DNA from: an uncultured Prevotellaceae bacterium
Lineage (GTDB): Bacteria; Bacteroidota; Bacteroidia; Bacteroidales; Bacteroidaceae
Assembly (NCBI GenBank): GCA_937893145.1
Contig: CALBJW010000060.1
Span: forward strand, 1-22,073
Direction: 5' to 3'
DNA length: 22,073 bases
This document shows, piece after piece, positions 8,703 to 15,955 of this stretch. The translations under genes were made by a program, and so were the position numbers. Every line of letters starts with the position of its first letter. The first letter of the stretch is position 1. The notes beneath the pieces are model-generated. The model saw nothing but the letters and a program-made list of their open reading frames with translations. It was not told the DNA's origin and did no database searches.

Positions 8703-10019
8703 ATGCTTACATTAAAACAGATTACAGAAGAGACCGAACGCGTAATTGCCGGTCTTGAGAAGAAGAATTTCAAAGGTGCTAAAGAAGCAGTTGAGAAGGC
8801 TATGGCTATCGACAAGACTCGTCGTGATGCTCAGACTCAACTCGACGCTACTCTTGCAGAAAGCAAGCAGTATGCAGCAAAGATTGGTCAGCTCATGAAG
8901 GCTGGTCAGAAGGAAGAGGCAGAAGCTGCTAAGGCTGAAGTGGCAAAGCTCAAGGCTGCTGCTGCAGAACTCGAACAGAAGAAGGCTGAAGCAGAAAAGA
9001 CTCTCACTGCTCACCTCTGCACTATTCCAAACATTCCATACGATGAAGTTCCTGAGGGTAACTGCGCAGAAGACAACTGGGTAGTTAAGTCAAACCTCAA
9101 GGAGTGTGTTGTTGGTCAGGACACAGTAGGTAACTGGGATTGCAACCCTTCAAATGGAGAGGCTAAGCTTCCTCATTGGGAACTTGCTAAGAAGTACAAC
9201 CTCATCGACTTCGACCTTGGTGTGAAGATTACAGGTGCTGGTTTCCCTGTTTATACTGGTAAGGGTGCTCAGCTTCAGCGAGCTCTCATCAACTTCTTCC
9301 TTTCAGAAGCAAACAAGGCTGGTTATACAGAAATCATGCCTCCAACAGTAGTTAATGCAGCTTCTGGTTATGGTACAGGTCAGCTTCCTGACAAGGAAGG
9401 TCAGATGTATCATTGCGAAATTGATGACCTCTACCTCATCCCTACTGCTGAGGTTCCTGTAACAAACATCTATCGTGATGTTATTCTCGATGAGAAGCAG
9501 CTCCCTATCAAGAACTGTGCATACACTCAGTGTTTCCGTCGTGAGGCAGGTTCGTACGGTAAGGATGTTCGTGGTTTGAACCGTCTACATGAGTTCTCAA
9601 AGATTGAGATTGTTCGTATCGACACTCCTGAGCATTCAGCAGAGAGCCACAAGGAGATGCTTGCTCATGTTGAAGGTCTTCTCCAGAAACTCGAACTCCC
9701 ATATCGTATCCTTCGTCTTTGTGGTGGTGACCAGTCGTTCACTTCTGCTATCTGCTACGACTTCGAGGTATATTCTGAGGCTCAGGGCAGATGGCTTGAG
9801 GTTTCTTCAGTTTCTAACTTCGATACATATCAGGCAAACCGTCTTAAGTGTCGTTATCGCAATGCTGACAAGAAGGTTCAACTCTGCCACACTCTTAATG
9901 GTTCTGCTCTCGCTCTTCCTCGTATCGTTGCATCAATCCTCGAAAACTTCCAGACTGAAAAGGGAATCCGTATGCCAAAGGCATTGGTTCCATTCACTGG
10001 TTTCGAATATATAGACTAA
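8703..10019 (+). CDS. serS: Seryl-tRNA synthetase
   Basis: Class II synthetase that charges tRNA-Ser (and tRNA-Sec where present) with serine. Residues 1-110 form the long antiparallel coiled-coil arm that grips the tRNA extra arm, here very rich in Ala, Lys and Glu. The catalytic core follows: TAEVP (248-252), motif 2 FRREAGSYGKDVRGLNRLHEF (278-298), GGDQSFTSA (341-349), EVSSVSNF (366-373), and motif 3 LNGSALALPR (398-407). The 438-residue length is normal and all class II motifs are intact. The second cysteine of the common EVSSCSNF is Val370 here, a conservative change outside catalysis. Codon use is strongly biased, as expected for a highly expressed gene. It has its own promoter. Confidence 0.98.
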   Translation: MLTLKQITEETERVIAGLEKKNFKGAKEAVEKAMAIDKTRRDAQTQLDATLAESKQYAAKIGQLMKAGQKEEAEAAKAEVAKLKAAAAELEQKKAEAEKTLTAHLCTIPNIPYDEVPEGNCAEDNWVVKSNLKECVVGQDTVGNWDCNPSNGEAKLPHWELAKKYNLIDFDLGVKITGAGFPVYTGKGAQLQRALINFFLSEANKAGYTEIMPPTVVNAASGYGTGQLPDKEGQMYHCEIDDLYLIPTAEVPVTNIYRDVILDEKQLPIKNCAYTQCFRREAGSYGKDVRGLNRLHEFSKIEIVRIDTPEHSAESHKEMLAHVEGLLQKLELPYRILRLCGGDQSFTSAICYDFEVYSEAQGRWLEVSSVSNFDTYQANRLKCRYRNADKKVQLCHTLNGSALALPRIVASILENFQTEKGIRMPKALVPFTGFEYID

Positions 10020-10030
10020 TATTTAATATA

Positions 10031-10078
10031 GGAGAACTAAAAGTTCCGCAACTATTCTCGTGGAACTTTTAGTTCTTC
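10031..10078. repeat. Long near-perfect hairpin between serS and the next gene
   Basis: GAACTAAAAGTTCC (10034-10047) pairs perfectly with GGAACTTTTAGTTC (10062-10075). A-T, G-T and G-C pairs extend the base outward to 10031/10078, and C-G plus a G-T pair tighten the loop. It begins 11 nt after the serS stop. No T-run follows, so it is not a standard intrinsic terminator. It may be a processing or 3'-end-protection element, or a dispersed repeat: its left arm and loop contain a 13-mer found again at 22048-22060. Confidence 0.8.
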
Positions 10079-10123
10079 CAATAGAAATAAAAAACGACAA
10101 AATCCTAAACAACAAATTAATTT

Positions 10124-10143
10124 GGCTTATTGTTGAATAAGCC
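10124..10143 (+). other. Hairpin in the leader of the fused reductase gene
   Basis: GGCTTATT and AATAAGCC form a perfect 8-bp stem on a GTTG loop. The stem ends 15 nt before the ATG at 10159, where Bacteroidetes leaders are normally unstructured. An imperfect -7-like box (TTAATTTG, 10117-10124) abuts it. Role unknown. Confidence 0.6.
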
Positions 10144-10158
10144 GGAACAAGTATTATT

Positions 10159-12507
10159 ATGAATAAGATTGTAAAGAAAGAGCAGTTCTCTGAGAAAGTT
10201 TTTAAGCTCGTAGTAGAAGCACCTCTCATTGCAAAGTCTCGTAAGGCAGGTCATTTCGTTATTGTTCGTGTTGGCGAAAAGGGCGAAAGAATGCCACTCA
10301 CAATTGCTGATGCTGACACAGAAGCAGGTACTATCACTCTCGTTGTTCAGACTGTTGGTTATTCATCAACAAAGCTCTGCAGCCTTAACGAAGGCGACTA
10401 CATCACTGACGTTGTAGGTCCACTTGGTCAGGCTACTCACATCGACAACTTCGGTACAGTAGTTTGTGCTGGTGGTGGTGTAGGTGTTGCTCCAATGCTT
10501 CCTATCATCAAGTCACTTAAGGCAGCTGGCAACCGTGTCATCTCTGTTCTCGCTGGTCGTACTAAGGAACTCATCATCCTTGAGGATGAGGTTCGTAAAC
10601 ACTCTGACGAGGTAATCATCATGACTGATGATGGTTCATACGGAAAGCAGGGTGTGGTAACTGTAGGTATCGAGGAAGTTATTCTGCGTGAAAAGGTTGA
10701 CAAGTGCTTCGCTATTGGTCCTGCTATCATGATGAAGTTCTGCTGTCTTCTCACAAAGAAATATGAAATCCCAACTGATGTATCTCTCAACACTATCATG
10801 GTTGACGGTACAGGTATGTGTGGTGCTTGCCGTATCACAGTAGGTGGTAAGACTAAGTTCGTTTGTGTTGATGGTCCTGAGTTTGACGGTCACGCTGTTG
10901 ACTTCGATGAGATGTTCAAGCGTATGGGTGCTTTCAAGCCAGTTGAGATTGAAGAGATGAAGAAGCTCACAGAGCATGTTGAAGGTATCGTAGTAAACAA
11001 GAAGGAAGCTGAAGCTGTTGCTGCTCCAGTAGCTGGTGATGGTGAGACTCCACTTGCTGAACTTACTGACCGTTCTGCTGCATGGCGTAAGGAGATTCAG
11101 GGTTCAATGAAGGCTAAGGAGCGTGGCGAGATTGAGCGTTGTGTTATGGGTGAACTTGATCCTGTTTACCGTGCAACTACTCGTCTTGAAGAAGTAAACA
11201 CAGGCCTTACTGTTGAACAGGCTCTCACTGAGGCTAAGCGTTGTCTTGACTGTGCTAACCCAACATGTATGCAGGGTTGTCCAGTTTCTATCAATATCCC
11301 ATCATTCGTTAAGAGCATTGAGCGTGGTCACTTCCTCGATGCAGCAAAGGTTCTCAAGTCAACTTCTGCTCTTCCAGCAGTTTGTGGTCGTGTTTGTCCT
11401 CAGGAGAAGCAGTGTGAGAGCAAGTGTATGCACCTCAAGCTTGGTCACAAGGCAGTTGCTATCGGTAACCTTGAGCGTTTCGCTGCTGACCATGAGCGTA
11501 ACTCTGGCAAGATGGCTCTTCCTGAATGTGCACCAAAGAACGGCATCAAGGTTGCTATCGTAGGTTCTGGTCCTGCTGGTCTCTCTTGTGCAGGTGATAT
11601 GGCTAAGGCTGGATTTGAAGTAACAGTATTCGAGGCTCTTCACGAGATTGGTGGTGTGCTCAAGTATGGTATTCCTGAGTTCCGTCTTCCAAACGCTATC
11701 GTTGATGTAGAAATCGAGAACCTCTCTAAGATTGGTGTTAACTTCGTTAAGGACTGTATCGTAGGTAAGACAATCACTATGCAGGATCTTGAGGCAGAAG
11801 GTTACAAGGCTATCTTCGTTGCTTCAGGTGCTGGTCTTCCAAACTTCATGAACATTCCTGGTGAGAACTCAGTAGGTATCATGTCTTCAAACGAATACCT
11901 CACTCGTGTTAACCTCATGGATGCTTCTAACCCTGCAACTGACACTCCAATCGTTAAGGCTAAGAATGTGATGGTTGTTGGTGGTGGTAACACTGCTATG
12001 GACTCATGTCGTACAGCTAAGCGTCTTGGTGCTGAGAAGGTATGGATTGTATATCGTCGTTCTGAGGCTGAAATGCCAGCTCGTCTTGAGGAGGTTAAGC
12101 ACGCTAAGGAAGAAGGTATCGAGTTCCTCACTCTCCACAACCCTATCGAATACATCGCTGATGAAAAGGGTAACCTCACTCAGGTTAAGCTTCAGGTTAT
12201 GGAACTTGGTGAGCCAGATGCTTCTGGTCGTCGTTCTCCTGTTCCTGTAGAGGGCAAGATTGAAACTCTCGACATCGACCAGGCTATCGTTGCTGTTGGT
12301 GTATCTCCAAACCCACTCGTTCCAAAGTCTGTTGAAGGACTTGAACTTGGTCGCAAGAACACTATCGCTGTAAACGAAAGCATGCAGTCATCTATTCCTA
12401 CAATCTTCGCAGGTGGTGACATCGTTCGTGGTGGTGCTACTGTTATCCTCGCAATGGGTGATGGTCGCAAGGCTGCAGCAAGCATGATTGAAATGTTGAC
12501 TAAGTAA
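10159..12507 (+). CDS. One-chain NfnA-like ferredoxin-NADP reductase / NfnB-like (GltD-type) flavoprotein
   Basis: Residues 1-255 are a ferredoxin-NADP-reductase/PyrK-type module: flavin-binding MPLTIAD near 45-51, NAD-binding AGGGVGVAPM (104-113), and a C-terminal [2Fe-2S] site with Cys221, Cys224 and Cys236. Asp216 is spaced like the Asp ligand reported for NfnA. Residues about 280-300 are an Ala/Glu linker. Residues 300-782 match the glutamate synthase small subunit/NfnB. They have two cysteine groups for [4Fe-4S] clusters (362-374 and 409-423), a FAD-binding VAIVGSGPAG (465-474), a second nucleotide-binding fold VMVVGGGNTAMD (604-615) and a C-terminal flavin contact AGGDIVRGGA (751-760). 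Known relatives transfer electrons between NADH, NADPH and ferredoxin (Nfn, bifurcating) or supply GltB. Bacteroidetes copies are often labelled dihydroorotate dehydrogenase electron-transfer/NADPH-dependent glutamate synthase. No gltB, pyrD or separate ferredoxin gene is adjacent, which favours a stand-alone Nfn-like role (inference). Confidence 0.9.
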   Translation: MNKIVKKEQFSEKVFKLVVEAPLIAKSRKAGHFVIVRVGEKGERMPLTIADADTEAGTITLVVQTVGYSSTKLCSLNEGDYITDVVGPLGQATHIDNFGTVVCAGGGVGVAPMLPIIKSLKAAGNRVISVLAGRTKELIILEDEVRKHSDEVIIMTDDGSYGKQGVVTVGIEEVILREKVDKCFAIGPAIMMKFCCLLTKKYEIPTDVSLNTIMVDGTGMCGACRITVGGKTKFVCVDGPEFDGHAVDFDEMFKRMGAFKPVEIEEMKKLTEHVEGIVVNKKEAEAVAAPVAGDGETPLAELTDRSAAWRKEIQGSMKAKERGEIERCVMGELDPVYRATTRLEEVNTGLTVEQALTEAKRCLDCANPTCMQGCPVSINIPSFVKSIERGHFLDAAKVLKSTSALPAVCGRVCPQEKQCESKCMHLKLGHKAVAIGNLERFAADHERNSGKMALPECAPKNGIKVAIVGSGPAGLSCAGDMAKAGFEVTVFEALHEIGGVLKYGIPEFRLPNAIVDVEIENLSKIGVNFVKDCIVGKTITMQDLEAEGYKAIFVASGAGLPNFMNIPGENSVGIMSSNEYLTRVNLMDASNPATDTPIVKAKNVMVVGGGNTAMDSCRTAKRLGAEKVWIVYRRSEAEMPARLEEVKHAKEEGIEFLTLHNPIEYIADEKGNLTQVKLQVMELGEPDASGRRSPVPVEGKIETLDIDQAIVAVGVSPNPLVPKSVEGLELGRKNTIAVNESMQSSIPTIFAGGDIVRGGATVILAMGDGRKAAASMIEMLTK

Positions 12508-12528
12508 TAGTATTACTTATATACAATA

Positions 12529-12585
12529 AAAGGGCAAATGTTGCGTTTATCTATATAAACAAACATTTGTCCTTTTTATTTTTTT
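12529..12585 (+). terminator. Rho-independent terminator of the fused reductase gene
   Basis: AAAGGGCAAATGTT (12529-12542) pairs with AACATTTGTCCTTT (12562-12575), with one G-T wobble. A second stem, GTTTAT/ATAAAC, sits in the loop. The T-rich tail runs to 12585 and touches the ATG of the next gene at 12586. Confidence 0.9.
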
Positions 12586-14025
12586 ATGAAACGACTTACA
12601 CATTATATATTATTATTACTTATCACCGTCATCTTTGCAAGTTGCAACGATGAAGTGCAGTACACAACAGATTTTGAGGCAAAGATATCATTCTCTGCTG
12701 ACACCATATCGTTCGACACTGTTTTCAGCACCATTGGTTCAAGCACAAAGGGCTTCCAGGTATTTAATAATAATGACAAGGCAATAAAGCTTAAGGAGAT
12801 AAATCTTGCAAGTGGTGGAGCTTCAGGTTTCCGCATCAATGTTGATGGGCAGAGCGGCACACACTTCAAGGACATAGACATCTTGAAGAAAGACAGCATC
12901 TTCGTATTTGTAGAAGTGACTGTCAATCCACAAGATGCCGACTCCCCTATCCTTGTCACCGACTCCCTTCAGTTCATCATGGAAAACGGCCATAAGTCGC
13001 AAGTCATCCTTCAAGCCTACGGACAAGATGTTATTATACTGAAGGAGAAGGTCATCAAGGGAAACACCATCTTCACTGCTGACAGACCATATCTCATCTA
13101 CGATGAACTGAGAGTAGATTCCGGGGCTATCCTTGCCATCAGACCAGGAGCTACACTCTGTTTTCACTCAGGTGCATCACTCAATGTTTATGGAAAGATA
13201 AAGGCTGTCGGAACCGTCGACCAACCTATTACATTCCGTGGTGACCGTACCGACAAGATGTTCCCTTGGCTACCATACGACAGAATTGATGGTCAGTGGG
13301 GAGGAATTGATCTGAACAGTAGTAGCACAGACAATGTCTTTTATTGTGTTGATATTCATGGTGGACAACATGGTATTCTATGCGACAGCACAGGTGTGGA
13401 AAATACAAAGCTCACCTTGGTCAACAGTACCATTCATAATGTGAAGAGCTACTGTATTTATTCTATAAGCAACAAACTCCAGATAGCTAACTCTCAGTTG
13501 ACCAATGCAAGATACAATTGCATCTTTGTGGCTGGTGGTGTATGCGAATTCTACCACACAACCATTGCACAGTTCTATCCGTGGGATGGCGTTTATGGTG
13601 AAGCTGTATGTTTCACCAACACATTAAATGAATTACATTATCCTATTTATGGATTGAATTTCTACAATTGTATTGTAACCGGCTATAACGAAGACGAAAT
13701 AGACGGTAATAATTATTATAATGAAGATGAAGTAGTCCCATTCAATGTAGAATTCCACAACTGTCTTGTACGCACAGATACGACTGGCTGCTCACAATAC
13801 TTCAATGAGTGTGTGATAGACATAAGCAACGAAGACCCCCTTGTTGATGGAGAACATAATTTCAAAAGTATAAATACAGAAATCTATGCATACGATTTCC
13901 GTCTTGACAGTCTTTCTAAGGCTATAGGTATAGGCAATCCTAACTATTCGATACTATACCCAACGGACAAAAATGGAAAACAGAGAAAGTCTGACCATCC
14001 TGATGCAGGATGCTATGAATTCTAA
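12586..14025 (+). CDS. Lipoprotein with right-handed parallel beta-helix
   Basis: The first 20 residues are a lipoprotein signal peptide ending in the lipobox IFASC, with Cys20 as lipid anchor. This fixes the ATG at 12586 even though it abuts the upstream terminator. After the Cys comes an acidic NDE, possibly a surface-export signal. Residues about 35-150 look like an Ig-like/ASH-type beta domain (SADTISFDTVFSTIGSSTKG, 37-56). From about 165 to 440 repeated short strands with Asn/Gly turns (STIHNVKSYCIYSISN and similar) fit a parallel beta-helix of the pectate-lyase-like superfamily. It ends in the family-typical DAGCYEF. No catalytic pectinase residues are recognisable, so the role (glycan binding or cleavage, or structural) is open. 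Codons look less biased than those of serS upstream. The stop overlaps that of the convergent regulator. Confidence 0.82.
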   Translation: MKRLTHYILLLLITVIFASCNDEVQYTTDFEAKISFSADTISFDTVFSTIGSSTKGFQVFNNNDKAIKLKEINLASGGASGFRINVDGQSGTHFKDIDILKKDSIFVFVEVTVNPQDADSPILVTDSLQFIMENGHKSQVILQAYGQDVIILKEKVIKGNTIFTADRPYLIYDELRVDSGAILAIRPGATLCFHSGASLNVYGKIKAVGTVDQPITFRGDRTDKMFPWLPYDRIDGQWGGIDLNSSSTDNVFYCVDIHGGQHGILCDSTGVENTKLTLVNSTIHNVKSYCIYSISNKLQIANSQLTNARYNCIFVAGGVCEFYHTTIAQFYPWDGVYGEAVCFTNTLNELHYPIYGLNFYNCIVTGYNEDEIDGNNYYNEDEVVPFNVEFHNCLVRTDTTGCSQYFNECVIDISNEDPLVDGEHNFKSINTEIYAYDFRLDSLSKAIGIGNPNYSILYPTDKNGKQRKSDHPDAGCYEF

Positions 14026-14615
14026 TTTCCCTCTTCCATCACTTGTGTTCTGACACGACTCAATGTCTCAGGTTTCATCTGCAACAATGAAGCCACATAG
14101 TGTAGTGGAGAACGACGAACAATCTCTGGATTTTCCTTCAAGGTACGAACATACCTTTGTTTTGCAGTCTCAAAACGAAGATTGTCAGCCTTTCGCTGTG
14201 ACACGATGAGTGAACGCTCAAGAATGGCGAACATAAGAGTACAAATCTCGTAAGAACGACTTGCTATTGCTCTCATTTCGTTGTAAGGAATGCCATAGAG
14301 CAAACCTGGTTCAAGCATTGTCACCTCGAGTACAGAAGGCTCCTGAAGGAAGAAACTCTCAATGCAGATTACCATGTCTCCCTCATGAGAGATATGTTCC
14401 ACCACATCCACTCCGTTCTTCTCATAATGTTGAAGAACGAGTCCCCTTTTCACATAATACATACATGGACAAACCTCACCCTTGTTGAAAGGTGATTTAC
14501 CTCGCAACAACTTTACAGGTTGGAGGATACCAGCAAACGCATTGAGTGCTTCATTACTCAAATGAACCTTATAGTCAGCACATATTATCTTTGCTATCTC
14601 TTTGTTTGTGTCCAT
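14022..14615 (-). CDS. Crp/Fnr-family transcription regulator
   Basis: The 197-residue protein has an N-terminal cyclic-nucleotide-binding-like beta-roll (about 20-115) and a C-terminal winged helix-turn-helix. The recognition segment, about 168-190, includes SPLHYVASLLQMKPETLSRVR. The cNMP fold lacks the canonical phosphate-binding PTGAA/RAA signature, so cAMP binding is doubtful. It resembles the many small Bacteroidetes Crp-like regulators whose ligands are unknown. The two cysteines CPC (49-51) are isolated, without the four-Cys Fnr iron-sulfur pattern. It is the last gene after DUF4494-yggS and is separated from yggS by 47 bp holding only a weak -7-like box (TAACTTTA, 14631-14638). It may therefore be read through from yggS. 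Its targets are unknown; the convergent lipoprotein gene is not obviously one. Confidence 0.88.
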   Translation of the reverse strand: MDTNKEIAKIICADYKVHLSNEALNAFAGILQPVKLLRGKSPFNKGEVCPCMYYVKRGLVLQHYEKNGVDVVEHISHEGDMVICIESFFLQEPSVLEVTMLEPGLLYGIPYNEMRAIASRSYEICTLMFAILERSLIVSQRKADNLRFETAKQRYVRTLKENPEIVRRSPLHYVASLLQMKPETLSRVRTQVMEEGN

Positions 14616-14654
14616 AATATATTAAATGTATAAAGTTAATATAAAAGGTGGAAG

Positions 14655-14677
14655 AGAGTGTATTAAGCATACACTCT
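14655..14677 (-). terminator. Perfect hairpin spanning the yggS stop codon (possible attenuator)
   Basis: AGAGTGTA and TACACTCT form a perfect 8-bp stem with a 7-nt loop that contains the yggS stop. Downstream on the minus strand is CCTTTTAT, not a full T-run. It may partly terminate or stabilise the yggS 3' end ahead of the regulator gene. Confidence 0.45.
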
Positions 14678-15334
14678 GTTTCCGAAAATCTTACTTCCAA
14701 CACGAACCATAGTGCTGCCTTCAGCGACAGCGAGCATATAGTCGCCACTCATACCCATCGACAACTCTTTGAAGTCCTCATCATCAGCAAAATACATTGC
14801 CTTGACACTATCAAAGATGGTACGAGCATAATGAAATTCATTCTTTACTTGTTCATCATCATCTGTGTTTGTAGCCATACACATCAACCCCACAATCTTC
14901 ACATTCTTCATCTCCTTCCATTCGCCCTCAGCAAGCATAGCCTTCAGTTCTTCTGGAGTGAAACCAAACTTCGTCTCTTCCTGTGCAATGTGCATCTGGA
15001 GCAACACATTGATTACACGCCCTGCCTTTTCTGCCTGCTTGTTGATTTCCTTGAACAACTTCATGGTGTCAACAGCATGAATCAGGGAGATGAATGGTGC
15101 AATGTACTTCACCTTATTAGTCTGAAGATGACCGATGAAGTGCCAAACGATATCTTTTGGTAAAGCCTCTTCCTTTCCAACAAGTTCCTGCACATGGCTC
15201 TCTCCGAACACCCTCTGTCCTGCATCGTAAGCCTCCAGCAACGATTCCATTGGGTGATACTTCGAGATAGCAACCAACTGGACTCCTTCTGGAAGGTCAG
15301 CCTTCACCTCAAGCAAATTACTCTTGATACTCAT
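14663..15334 (-). CDS. yggS: YggS/PROSC-type pyridoxal phosphate homeostasis protein
   Basis: A single-domain alanine-racemase-like TIM barrel that binds PLP and buffers the cellular PLP pool; it has no known catalytic role. The PLP lysine is Lys25 in VAISKYHP, and the family blocks HFIGHLQTNKVK (65-76), LSMGMSGDY (191-199) and GSTMVRVGSKIFG (206-218) are intact. The 223-residue length is normal. The ATG at 15334 is 9 bp after the DUF4494 stop, so the two are co-transcribed. The stop codon lies in a hairpin. In the usual family signature the lysine is followed by T/x-K/x-P; here it is YHP, typical of Bacteroidetes members as far as I recall. Confidence 0.95.
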   Translation of the reverse strand: MSIKSNLLEVKADLPEGVQLVAISKYHPMESLLEAYDAGQRVFGESHVQELVGKEEALPKDIVWHFIGHLQTNKVKYIAPFISLIHAVDTMKLFKEINKQAEKAGRVINVLLQMHIAQEETKFGFTPEELKAMLAEGEWKEMKNVKIVGLMCMATNTDDDEQVKNEFHYARTIFDSVKAMYFADDEDFKELSMGMSGDYMLAVAEGSTMVRVGSKIFGNRVYA

Positions 15335-15343
15335 GACCTACCA

Positions 15344-15814
15344 TTAACCTTCATATTCAGGCTTGGCATTGTTATTTCCACTTGCCTGATATGGGAATAC
15401 ATCGAGAATGTTTGTTTCCTGAACAACAGCAATCTCATAATCAACCATCGAACCCTTCATGCCTTCATCAAAACTGCGAACAGCCTCACGAAGGTCACCA
15501 GCCTGAACAAGCATGAGTGATGCAGTCTTCTTCTCTGTCTGAGTCTTCTCGTCGAGAGTGATGAAGTTACACTTTACCTTGTACCACTTGTCTGCCGACT
15601 CAAGGTCAGATGTGAACATCTCAGTATATTTAGCACGTTTGATATCGCTTACTTCTATCGAACCACTTGAGTAAGGTGATACCTCCTCGATGATACGAGC
15701 TTCTGCTTCTGTAAAGTTGAGTGCATCAACAAGATACACCTCAGGCACCTTCTTTGTTGCTCCACCTTCGATGACCTTTTCAATCTTCACCTTGCACTCA
15801 AACCAGTTATTCAT
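15344..15814 (-). CDS. DUF4494 domain protein
   Basis: A small soluble protein of unknown function, restricted largely to Bacteroidetes. The family opening NNWFECKVKIEKV and the block YLVDALNFTEAEARIIEE are clear, followed by a beta-rich body and a divergent tail. Function unknown. The frame is open upstream to an ATG at 15892, giving a hydrophobic extension. That extension spans the -7 promoter box (15853-15860) and a terminator hairpin, so I reject it. I start at the ATG at 15814, which gives the family-like M-NNWFECK and 156 residues; the ATG at 15820, two codons earlier, is an equally possible start. It is the first gene of an operon with yggS. Confidence 0.87.
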   Translation of the reverse strand: MNNWFECKVKIEKVIEGGATKKVPEVYLVDALNFTEAEARIIEEVSPYSSGSIEVSDIKRAKYTEMFTSDLESADKWYKVKCNFITLDEKTQTEKKTASLMLVQAGDLREAVRSFDEGMKGSMVDYEIAVVQETNILDVFPYQASGNNNAKPEYEG

Positions 15815-15852
15815 TATCATAGTTGTAATCGTTTTATGTGTTAATAATAATG

Positions 15853-15860
15853 CAAAAGTA
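15853..15860 (-). promoter_or_regulatory. Promoter -7 box of the DUF4494-yggS operon
   Basis: The minus strand reads TACTTTTG, a full TAnnTTTG match, about 38 bp before the ATG at 15814. The upstream -33 area is taken up by the terminator hairpin of the preceding operon; only a T-run (TTTT) stands near the -33 position. Confidence 0.6.
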
Positions 15861-15862
15861 AT

Positions 15863-15900
15863 AAAAAGGAATGACATAGAAAAATCTATCACTCCTTTTT
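15863..15900 (-). terminator. Terminator at the end of the DUF1015-metalloprotease-yigZ operon
   Basis: On the minus strand AAAAAGGAGTGA pairs with TCATTCCTTTTT (one G-T), and TAGA/TCTA extends the stem after a 2-nt bulge. The arms end in A5 and T5, so it could work on either strand. It is directly followed by the DUF4494 -7 box. Confidence 0.7.
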
Positions 15901-15955
15901 ATTATAATTTAATATAAAAATATATTCAAATGTCGGCAAACAAGCCTTTTTCTTA

